A DNA stretch of 13,390 nucleotides. It comes from JAVBOP01 sp031550405. Lineage in GTDB: Bacteria > Bacteroidota > Ignavibacteria > Kapaibacteriales > UBA2268. The notes beneath the pieces were generated by a model. It saw nothing but the letters and a program-made list of their open reading frames with translations, did no database searches and was not told the DNA's origin. The stretch's first letter is position 1; every line of letters starts with the position of its first letter. The stretch is from contig JAVBOP010000160.1 of assembly GCA_031550405.1 (NCBI GenBank), forward strand, positions 1 to 13,390, read 5' to 3'. Made by a program: the position numbers and the translations under genes. Below, piece by piece: positions 1 to 6,506 of this stretch.

Positions 1-172
1 AGAGATTGTTGCTTATAATAAGATATTTTGCATAAAGAACAATAGCTTCATAAGGAGAGGCTTTAGGGTGTTTTAGGAATAAACATTAATCTGTAGGATT
101 AATTAACACATATTGATAACGGTTGATGTATCATAACATAAATGTGTACAATTGTGTTAACAAGACATGGTT

Positions 173-358
173 TTAATCAGTTCCAAATAAAAGCTGTTCA
201 GGCATATCATTCGACAAGCTCAAAGGCGGAATAATTGGCTCATTTGGGTAGTAGAAATTATAACTTGCACCTCTGTCATTTTCGTAAGCATCCACATCTC
301 TCATATAAAATATGCAAGCAGCGCCTTTTGCGATAATCTCAATATAGCATACCTTTAC
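173..358 (-). pseudogene. Possible degenerate gene fragment, unidentified
   Basis: A minus-strand frame stays open from 358 to a TAA at 173-175. It encodes a protein-like stretch that includes YMRDVDAYENDRGASYNFYY and ends PEQLLFGTD. The composition (mixed charged, aromatic and Pro residues) looks more like real protein than the surrounding AT-rich noise. The only internal ATG is at 304, giving 43 residues, and a stop sits directly upstream at 359-361. A short ATG-started peptide in another frame lies just before that stop. The picture is of the 3' end of a gene broken by a frameshift. I do not recognise the family; a chance open frame is possible. Confidence 0.3.
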
Positions 359-447
359 TTAACTGCAACTCTTTTTTTAATTTTTTGAAACCTCATAATA
401 TCATGTAGTTTTATTTTAGGAAAATGATATAATTTCACATTATTTTG

Positions 448-455
448 TATATTTG
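448..455 (+). promoter_or_regulatory. Bacteroidota-type -7 box for der
   Basis: TATATTTG matches the TAnnTTTG -7 element of the Bacteroidota primary sigma factor. It ends 20 bases before the der start codon, implying a very short leader. No good TTG -33 element is visible at the usual spacing. The same box occurs before four other genes here. Confidence 0.55.
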
Positions 456-475
456 CAGCAATTATAAATGAGGTT

Positions 476-1807
476 ATGATGAATGTAGTTGCTCTTGTTG
501 GGAGACCTAATGTTGGTAAGTCAACACTTTTTAACAGGTTAATAGGCGGCAGAAATGCTATCGTTGAAGATACGCCCGGCGTTACGCGAGATAGGATTTA
601 CGGCAATGTTGACTGGAATGGTAAAACTTTTGCATTGATTGACACGGGCGGTTTTATTCCCGGCAGCGAAAATACGATGGAGAAGGCTGTGCGGGAACAA
701 GCCATGATTGCATTGGAAGAGGCTGATGTAGTAGTTTTAGTGTGCGATGGTCGGGATGGTGTTACGCCGTTTGACATAGATATTGCTACATTACTTCGTC
801 GTGCAAAAAAGAACATAGTGCTTGTTGTCAACAAGTGTGATAATGCAATGCAACAGGCTTATGCCTTTGAATTTCATTCACTTGGCATAGGTGAGCCACA
901 TCCTGTTTCTTCCACTAATGGCTTGAATACAGGTGATTTTCTTGATTCTGTTGTTGGGTATTTGAAGGACGATGCAATTGATGAAAATGATGAGCGTTTG
1001 AAAATCGCAATTGTCGGACGTCCCAATGCTGGTAAGTCGAGTATTTCCAATGCCTTGCTTGGTCAGGAAAGAAGCATAGTTACCGATATTGCAGGCACTA
1101 CCCGCGATGCTGTAGATTCGGTGATGAAATATTATGGCGAGGAAATTGTGCTCATCGATACTGCTGGACTTCGCCGCAAGTCCCATATAAAAGAGAACAT
1201 AGAGATGTACAGTATAATGCGTACCAATCGTGCCATCGAGCGGTGCGATGTTGCAGTGGTCGTAATCGATGCAACTCGTGGTTTGGACGAGCAGGATAAA
1301 AAAATAATTAATTTGATAAATGACGAGCGAAAAGGCATCATAATTGCTATAAATAAATGGGACTTAATAGAAAAGGACATGAAGACTGCCGAGCAGTTTA
1401 TGAAAAAATTCAATGAGGAGATGAAGACGTTTGACTATGTTCCGATGGTTTTTGTGTCGGCGGTTACCAGGCAGCGGCTCACAAATATTGTGCAAATGGC
1501 AAAGGATATTGATATTCGCCGCAAAAAGCGCATTAAAACTTCGGAATTGAACGAGACGTTGAAGCCAATTTTTGAGAGAACACCGCCGCCGGCGATACGC
1601 GGGCATGACCTCCGTATCAACTATATCACCCAAACGGGGACTGAGCCGCCAATTTTTGCATTCTTTTGCAACAATCCAAAGCTATTGCCCGATTCGTATA
1701 AGCGCTTTATGGAGCATGCGATTAGAGATAAATTCGATTTCAAGGGAACTCCAATTTCATTTATTTTTCGCCGCAAAAATGTTGCATGGGAAGACAGGCA
1801 GAGGTAG
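476..1807 (+). CDS. der: Ribosome biogenesis GTPase Der (EngA)
   Basis: Der is an essential double GTPase that binds the 50S subunit and helps its late assembly. Two tandem G domains are visible. The first has GRPNVGKS (9-16), DTGG (56-59) and NKCD (119-122). The second has GRPNAGKS (181-188), DTAG (228-231) and NKWD (293-296). A C-terminal KH-like domain (about 350-435) ends in the typical TPISFIFRRKN. The length of 443 residues is normal for the family. Two adjacent ATGs (476 and 479) are both possible starts; the second gives the usual MNVVALVGRP. A -7 box lies 20 bases upstream. cysS follows after 48 bases on the same strand with no promoter seen between them, so the two are probably cotranscribed. 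Confidence 0.97.
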   Translation: MMNVVALVGRPNVGKSTLFNRLIGGRNAIVEDTPGVTRDRIYGNVDWNGKTFALIDTGGFIPGSENTMEKAVREQAMIALEEADVVVLVCDGRDGVTPFDIDIATLLRRAKKNIVLVVNKCDNAMQQAYAFEFHSLGIGEPHPVSSTNGLNTGDFLDSVVGYLKDDAIDENDERLKIAIVGRPNAGKSSISNALLGQERSIVTDIAGTTRDAVDSVMKYYGEEIVLIDTAGLRRKSHIKENIEMYSIMRTNRAIERCDVAVVVIDATRGLDEQDKKIINLINDERKGIIIAINKWDLIEKDMKTAEQFMKKFNEEMKTFDYVPMVFVSAVTRQRLTNIVQMAKDIDIRRKKRIKTSELNETLKPIFERTPPPAIRGHDLRINYITQTGTEPPIFAFFCNNPKLLPDSYKRFMEHAIRDKFDFKGTPISFIFRRKNVAWEDRQR

Positions 1808-1855
1808 AGCAATCAATTCTGAATATTTTTTAATAATCTTTTGAGCATTGAACAC

Positions 1856-3340
1856 ATGCAAATACAACTATATAATTCTCTTACAAAAAATACTGAAATA
1901 TTAAAACCTATTCATAATAACGAGATTCGTATGTATTCATGCGGTCCTACAGTTTATAATTATGCTCATATCGGCAATATGCGGGCATTCCTCTTTGCGG
2001 ATTTGTTGCAACGTACATTAAAAACTGTTGGAAATTATGACATAAAATGGGTCATGAATATTACGAATATTGATGACAAAACTATTCGCGACAGCCAAAA
2101 AAATAGTCCTGCATGGCTCAATGAAATGGGAAAACAAACAGATGATCCGATGGAAAATCTGCTCGCTTTGACAAAGTTTTATGAACAAAAATTCATAAAC
2201 GATATTGGAAAACTTGGCATAAATAATATTCATTTTTTTGCAATGCCAAAAGCTACTGATTATATAGTTGAAATGCAGGATTTGATTAAGCGCATTATAA
2301 ATAAAGGTGTTGCGTATATTTCCGAAGGCTCTGTATATTTTAATGTTAATGAATATCGCCAAAAAGATATTTACGGCAAGCTGTTTAAAATAGATTTTGA
2401 AAATTTTCAAGCAGGCACAAGAATCGATTCTGACCAGTATGAACGCGAGCAAGCAAGCGATTTTGTTTTGTGGAAAGCTCGAAAAGAAGGCGAGCCGTTT
2501 TGGGATTTTGAGGTCGATGGGCAAAATCTGCCCGGTCGTCCCGGCTGGCATATCGAATGTTCGGCGATGGAATACAAGCTGCTTGGGTTGCCGTTTGACA
2601 TTCATACTGGCGGCGTGGATTTGAAATTTCCGCATCATGAGGACGAAATAGCTCAAAGCAAGGCTGGCTACGGAATTGAGCCGACGAATTATTGGTGCCA
2701 TAACGAATTTCTGGAAGTTGAAGGCGAAAAAATGAGCAAATCTGCCGGCAATTTTTTCACTTTGCGTGAGCTTGAAGAAAAAAATATTGATCCGATTGAT
2801 GTTCGTTTTTCAATATTTTCTGCGCATTATCGAACTAAATATAATTTCACTTTCAATGGCATTGATGCCGCAAAAAAGGCTCGTATTCGTGTACAGGATT
2901 GTATTTATGCGGTTGCTAATGAGTTGGAAGAAGAAATATTAATAAATATTCATAATCGGCAGATTCAAACGGAGAAAGTAAAAAATCTTCAAAATGATGT
3001 TTATTCTGAACTTGCAAATGATTTACACACACCAAAGGCTTTGGCAAATTTATTTACATTCATAAATAATAATAAAATAAGTGAGTTAAGTAAAGATGAG
3101 CAATTGGATTTTTTATGCTTTATATCTAAATTGAACGATATTTTTGTTGCATGGAAAATTGGTAAAAAAGAAGAAGTCGAAAACCTTATCCCACAGAAAA
3201 TATTGGACTTAGCCAACCAAAGACTCGAAGCAAAGCAAAATAAAAATTTTGCCGAAGCTGACAAATTACGCAACGAAATCACCGCTTTAGGCTATACTAT
3301 AAAAGACACAAAAGACGGCTTTGAAATAGAAAAAATATGA
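1856..3340 (+). CDS. cysS: Cysteinyl-tRNA synthetase
   Basis: This class I aminoacyl-tRNA synthetase charges tRNA-Cys in the cytoplasm. The ATG at 1856 gives the standard family start MQIQLYNSLT and 494 residues; an in-frame TTG at 1841 would add five residues and is less likely. The HIGH motif is HIGN (38-41) and KMSKS lies at 292-296. The zinc ligands expected by comparison with the E. coli enzyme are present: C29 in CGPTVY, C235 in WHIECSA, and H260 and E264 in the FPHHEDE stretch. The C-terminal DALR-like and anticodon-binding part is complete to the TGA stop. No promoter is evident in the 48-base gap after der. A 227-codon open frame on the opposite strand is a shadow of this gene. Confidence 0.97.
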   Translation: MQIQLYNSLTKNTEILKPIHNNEIRMYSCGPTVYNYAHIGNMRAFLFADLLQRTLKTVGNYDIKWVMNITNIDDKTIRDSQKNSPAWLNEMGKQTDDPMENLLALTKFYEQKFINDIGKLGINNIHFFAMPKATDYIVEMQDLIKRIINKGVAYISEGSVYFNVNEYRQKDIYGKLFKIDFENFQAGTRIDSDQYEREQASDFVLWKARKEGEPFWDFEVDGQNLPGRPGWHIECSAMEYKLLGLPFDIHTGGVDLKFPHHEDEIAQSKAGYGIEPTNYWCHNEFLEVEGEKMSKSAGNFFTLRELEEKNIDPIDVRFSIFSAHYRTKYNFTFNGIDAAKKARIRVQDCIYAVANELEEEILINIHNRQIQTEKVKNLQNDVYSELANDLHTPKALANLFTFINNNKISELSKDEQLDFLCFISKLNDIFVAWKIGKKEEVENLIPQKILDLANQRLEAKQNKNFAEADKLRNEITALGYTIKDTKDGFEIEKI

Positions 3341-3485
3341 TAGTAAGATATTGTTTAAAAAATATTTGCTATTATCCTTCTTCGTAAAATAGTTAATGAT
3401 GTTTCCGATGCTTGTTCTGGCAGATAATATACGCCTATTTTGCTTTTTATCCTGCCTTTTTTTTGCTGTCATTGTTATTAGTCTC

Positions 3486-3496
3486 TGTTCACACAA
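3486..3496 (+). repeat. Left inverted repeat of IS relic
   Basis: TGTTCACACAA is the exact reverse complement of 4048-4058. Identity does not continue clearly inward or outward. It lies 28 bases before the ATG at which the transposase relic begins. Confidence 0.6.
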
Positions 3497-3524
3497 TTTG
3501 GATAATTTTTTGTATATTTTTGTT

Positions 3525-4066
3525 ATGAAATTTACAGCAACAGATTCATCGCGGGAACGTTAGAGCTTGAGCAATTTAGATGTTTTCAATTCGATTTATA
3601 TATCCTCGAAAACGCTTGCAAATGGCGGGCTTTGCCGAACTCTTTTGGTAATTGGCATACTTATACTCGTCTTAATCGCCCGGCAAAGTCAAGAATTCTG
3701 GATAAAATCTTTATTCAGCTATAACAAAATCAACTTATTTCGATAAAAATTGAGACAATTTCGCTGGACAGCACAAGCATCAAAATGCGATTTGGTGGGC
3801 TCGCGTCAGGCAGAACAGCAAACTCCATCTGGTTGCCGCAAGTGATCGGATTGCGGTAAGTTTTCACCTTTCCGAATGACAAAAGATGCTTCATAATAGT
3901 GTAAGTTGTTGAAAAATATTTATTTAACTGTATAAAAGATTGTTCAGACGAATCAAAAGATTTATGAGGATTTTCACTCAATATGATTAAAACTGATGTA
4001 ATGTTTTTGGCATTTATTGCATTTTCATTAATCGCAGCTCATTTGATTTGTGTGAACAAACTGTAA
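3525..4066 (+). pseudogene. IS5-family transposase, pseudogene
   Basis: This was once a DDE transposase of the IS5 family. Reading across frames recovers successive family blocks. From ATG 3525 comes MKFTATDSSRER, then a TAG at 3561 and SLSNLDVFNSI. After a frameshift near 3597 comes ILENACKWRALPNSFGNWHT (from 3602), followed by YTRLNRPAKSRILDKIF and a TAA at 3722. The same frame continues into SLDSTSIK, which keeps the first catalytic Asp (codon 3767-3769). After another shift, KLHLVAASDRIAVSFHLSE (from 3820) ends at a TGA (3877). A C-terminal block RLFRRIKRFMRIFTQYD reaches 3987. One extra T (3988) shifts into KTDVMFLAFIAFSLIAAH and a TAA at 4064. The segment that should carry the second Asp, between about 3895 and 3930, is largely deleted. 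The catalytic Glu position, seven residues before the Lys of RRIK, is Lys (AAA, 3934-3936). It cannot encode an active enzyme. Confidence 0.88.
4048..4058 (-). repeat. Right inverted repeat of IS relic
   Basis: TTGTGTGAACA is the reverse complement of 3486-3496. It overlaps the last codons of the transposase relic. Confidence 0.6.
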
Positions 4067-4083
4067 ATGTAATTTATATAAAT

Positions 4084-5454
4084 TTATAGCTCAGCAATAT
4101 TTTCCATAACGCTGGAAATATTGGCAATCAGGAGATTTGCCTTGGCTTCGGTGTCGGCTTCTGCAATTATTCTAATTACAGGTTCGGTATTCGAGCTGCG
4201 AATATGCACCCACGCATCGTCAAAATCAATCCGAATTCCGTCAATAGTGGAAATTTTTTGATCAGCAAATTTTTTCTGCAGCGCATTTTGAATAGATATA
4301 AATTTACCTGAAAATATTTGTTTGGTTTTTACCATTTTGTATGTCGGATAAGCATCAACTATTTGCGATAGCTTTTTATTGGTTGTTGTAAGCAATGCAA
4401 GCAATAAGGCACAACCAACCAAAGAATCACGCCCATAATGGCATTCGGGCAATATGACGCCACCACTGCCTTCGCCGCCGATTATCGCTCCAACTTCCTG
4501 CATTTTTTTCACAACATTTATCTCGCCAACAGGAGAACGGTATAGCGAAGCATAATATTTTTCAGCCAAGTAATCAACCAGCCGCGTAGTTGATTGATTG
4601 ACAACGATATTACGAGAAAAATTAATATTTTTTAATAATTCGAACACACTTTCAATTGCAATGCAAATGGTTTTTTCCTCGCCAATGGCATTTCCATTTT
4701 CATCTATTATCACCAATCTATCAGCGTCAGGGTCAACAGCAATTCCAAGGTCAGCATCGTATTTTTTGACACTTTCGGCAAGTTCCGTCAAATTTTCCGG
4801 AAGCGGCTCAGGAATGTGCGGAAAACTTCCGGTACCATCACAATGCAAAGCAATAACATCGCAACCTAATGCCTGCAACAGCTTAGGTATTGCAAAAGAA
4901 CCGGCAGAATTAACAGCATCAACAACAATGTTAAATTTTCGATTTTGAATATTCGGTATAATATTTTTTATGAACGGAATTGATAAAATTTTCCTTATAT
5001 GAAAATCTATCGACGAATTATTGTATTTCACACTTCCAAAATCACTCATTTGGCTTTTTTTGACGCTTTTATTCAGCAGATTCCACAACGCATTATTTTC
5101 TTTTTCGTCAAGAAAAATGCCTTTATGATTCATAAATTTCATTCCATTCCATTCGCTGGGATTATGCGAAGCAGTTATCGCAATGCCGCCAGCTGCTCGA
5201 CTTTCCTCTATCGCTACCTGCAGCGTCGGCGTTGGCACTACTCCAAGAATTTCAACGTTGCGCCCCAGAGATGTAAAAACATTTTGCAGCATTTTTTCTA
5301 TCCAAACTCCAGAAGTGCGTCCATCTCGACAGATAATAATTTTTCGCTGCTTAGGTAAAAATGAATTGAGCGCATTTGCATAATCTATAACAATTGCTGA
5401 AGTTAAACTGTCCAACGTAGCTCTGAAACCGGATATAGAAGAAATAATTGCCAT
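4084..5454 (-). CDS. glmM: Phosphoglucosamine mutase-like phosphohexomutase
   Basis: This is an alpha-D-phosphohexomutase that probably converts glucosamine-6-phosphate to glucosamine-1-phosphate, the step before UDP-GlcNAc for peptidoglycan and LPS. All four active-site loops are visible: TASHNP (94-99, phosphoserine S96), the Mg-binding DPDADR (241-246), the sugar-binding GEGSGG (327-332) and the phosphate-binding RSSNTEP (419-425). The length of 456 residues is normal. The N terminus, SISGFRATLDS, resembles the SISGIRGT form common in Bacteroidota rather than the FGTDGIRG of E. coli GlmM. Likewise GEGSGG replaces GEQSGH. A phosphomannomutase or phosphoglucomutase role is therefore not excluded. 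It has its own -7 box 36 bases upstream and a terminator separates it from the protease gene upstream. An IS relic lies directly past its 3' end. Confidence 0.85.
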   Translation of the reverse strand: MAIISSISGFRATLDSLTSAIVIDYANALNSFLPKQRKIIICRDGRTSGVWIEKMLQNVFTSLGRNVEILGVVPTPTLQVAIEESRAAGGIAITASHNPSEWNGMKFMNHKGIFLDEKENNALWNLLNKSVKKSQMSDFGSVKYNNSSIDFHIRKILSIPFIKNIIPNIQNRKFNIVVDAVNSAGSFAIPKLLQALGCDVIALHCDGTGSFPHIPEPLPENLTELAESVKKYDADLGIAVDPDADRLVIIDENGNAIGEEKTICIAIESVFELLKNINFSRNIVVNQSTTRLVDYLAEKYYASLYRSPVGEINVVKKMQEVGAIIGGEGSGGVILPECHYGRDSLVGCALLLALLTTTNKKLSQIVDAYPTYKMVKTKQIFSGKFISIQNALQKKFADQKISTIDGIRIDFDDAWVHIRSSNTEPVIRIIAEADTEAKANLLIANISSVMENIAEL

Positions 5455-5490
5455 CTTGATATAATGAAATTAGAATAATATATTTAACTA

Positions 5491-5498
5491 CAAATATA
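5491..5498 (-). promoter_or_regulatory. Bacteroidota-type -7 box for glmM
   Basis: On the minus strand this reads TATATTTG and ends 36 bases before the glmM ATG. It lies downstream of the terminator that closes the protease unit, so glmM appears to be transcribed on its own. No clear -33 TTG was found at the usual spacing. Confidence 0.55.
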
Positions 5499-5527
5499 CA
5501 TAAATTAAAATATTTCTATATGAACAT

Positions 5528-5560
5528 AAAAAACCCCAAGCTTAAGCATAGGGTTGGGGC
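5528..5560 (-). terminator. Rho-independent terminator after M16 protease
   Basis: On the minus strand GCCCCAA, a 14-base loop, TTGGGG and then six T form a classical intrinsic terminator. The perfect CCCCAA/TTGGGG stem occupies 5554-5559 and 5534-5539, and the T tract 5533-5528. It starts about 20 bases past the TAA that ends the protease. It is the only clear intrinsic terminator found in the window. Confidence 0.85.
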
Positions 5561-5579
5561 TTAATTAGCTTTTGATAAT

Positions 5580-6461
5580 TTAATATCCAAAAATATCTTC
5601 TAAAGTGAGCTTTTGAATCTCACCATATTTTTTCAAAGCATCAAAGTTGGTTTCACCTTCGCGGGCAACGACAAGATATGTCTTGGGTTGATTTTTTATG
5701 TACTTTTGATTGAAAGCAGTTATGCTATTCATTGTATATTCAGGCAGAGCATTATATAAATCCTTGCGATTGTCATAATTGATACCTAATTTATTTTGAC
5801 TCAAATAATATCTATAGATACCAGCTTTGGTAATTCTGCTTGTTTCTAATTTTGCTATCAAGCCTTCCTTAGCTAAGTCGAAAGCTACAGATGAGTTAGG
5901 TATATTATTAAATAAATCATTGAAAGCATCAAAAGCATCTACCATTTTATCATTCTGAGTACCTATTGAAGCATAGTTAGCATAGTAACCATCTGCTTTA
6001 CGTCCTCCTGTAAAATAGGAATAAGCGGAATATGCCAAAGCTCGTTTTTCGCGGATTTCCTGAAAAACAATGGAATTCATACCGTCACCAAAGTATTGGT
6101 TGTATATTTCTACATCAGGATATAGCTTACTGTCATAAGGAATACTGCGGGTGTAAGTATACAATGAGGCTTGACTTGCATCAAAAGGCACAAATAATAC
6201 CCTGTCTTTTGTTGTTTCCTGCATAACAAATTTCTTAGGCGCAGGTACAGGTTTAAGATTATCGTTAATTTTATGATATTTAGACAGCATAGAAGCTAAT
6301 GATTTAGTATCTTCTGTACCATAGTATAATATTTTATGTTCATACGATAATAAATTTTTAATAATTCCCATAAGTTCTTGCGATGTAATAGACTCAACTT
6401 GTTTATTACTCAATAAATAATTAGCACGATCCTTGCCATAAACACCATATTGTATGAGCAA
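5580..6461 (-). CDS. M16 protease, C-terminal part after internal stop
   Basis: This is the fourth domain region of the M16 protease, ending at TAA 5580-5582. Homologous sequence starts right after the internal stop (from 6506). The bounds given here begin at the first TTG, which gives 293 residues; there is no ATG near that point and no signal peptide. It carries the conserved R/Y segment of M16 C-terminal domains, YFGDGMNSIVFQEIREKRAL followed by AYS (123-145 of the fragment). If translated separately it would lack export information and the zinc motif. I regard it as the distal part of one gene and not as an independent protein. Confidence 0.65.
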   Translation of the reverse strand: MLIQYGVYGKDRANYLLSNKQVESITSQELMGIIKNLLSYEHKILYYGTEDTKSLASMLSKYHKINDNLKPVPAPKKFVMQETTKDRVLFVPFDASQASLYTYTRSIPYDSKLYPDVEIYNQYFGDGMNSIVFQEIREKRALAYSAYSYFTGGRKADGYYANYASIGTQNDKMVDAFDAFNDLFNNIPNSSVAFDLAKEGLIAKLETSRITKAGIYRYYLSQNKLGINYDNRKDLYNALPEYTMNSITAFNQKYIKNQPKTYLVVAREGETNFDALKKYGEIQKLTLEDIFGY

Positions 6462-6506
6462 TAATAATATGGCTCTTTGTTGATTTTTAGCGTCTGCACG
6501 GGATTT

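Larger units (their letters stand above)
1..475. other. Gene-poor left flank
   Basis: No intact gene was found on either strand in this stretch. It contains an AT-only hairpin at 85-103 (arms ATTAATC/GATTAAT, 5-base loop, no T tail, so not a convincing terminator). It also holds a possible minus-strand gene fragment (173-358) and the der promoter at its right end. The DNA is very AT-rich and stop-dense. Confidence 0.6.
3486..4058 (+). mobile_element. Decayed IS5-family insertion sequence
   Basis: A transposase relic (3525-4066) is bracketed by a perfect 11-bp inverted repeat, TGTTCACACAA at 3486-3496 and its complement at 4048-4058. The span of about 573 bp is shorter than the roughly 0.8-1 kb usual for IS5-family elements, which agrees with the deletions seen in the coding part. 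No target-site duplication is recognisable next to the repeats. The element fills most of the gap between cysS and the convergent glmM gene, and its right end lies within about 26 bases of the glmM stop. The family assignment rests on the transposase remnants. The exact ends are inferred from the inverted repeat and could be a few bases off, because the coding relic runs 8 bases past the right repeat. Confidence 0.75.

Noticed and set aside
85..103. Hairpin ATTAATC/GATTAAT as a terminator
   Set aside because: The 7-bp stem is almost all A/T and has no T tract. Such hairpins are expected by chance here.
1841..1855. Upstream TTG start for cysS
   Set aside because: The ATG five codons later gives the family-typical MQIQLYNSLT start.
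2018..2701. 227-codon open frame antisense to cysS
   Set aside because: It lies wholly inside cysS, whose motifs are complete, and its translation has no recognisable features. It is a codon-structure shadow.
3287..3496. 69-codon minus-strand open frame between the IS relic and the cysS 3' end
   Set aside because: It overlaps the cysS coding end and starts in the IS inverted repeat. Its composition is low complexity (Lys, Asn, Phe, Tyr) and matches no family I know.
3515..3522. TATTTTTG as a promoter for the transposase relic
   Set aside because: It ends two bases before the ATG at 3525, so transcription would begin past that start codon.
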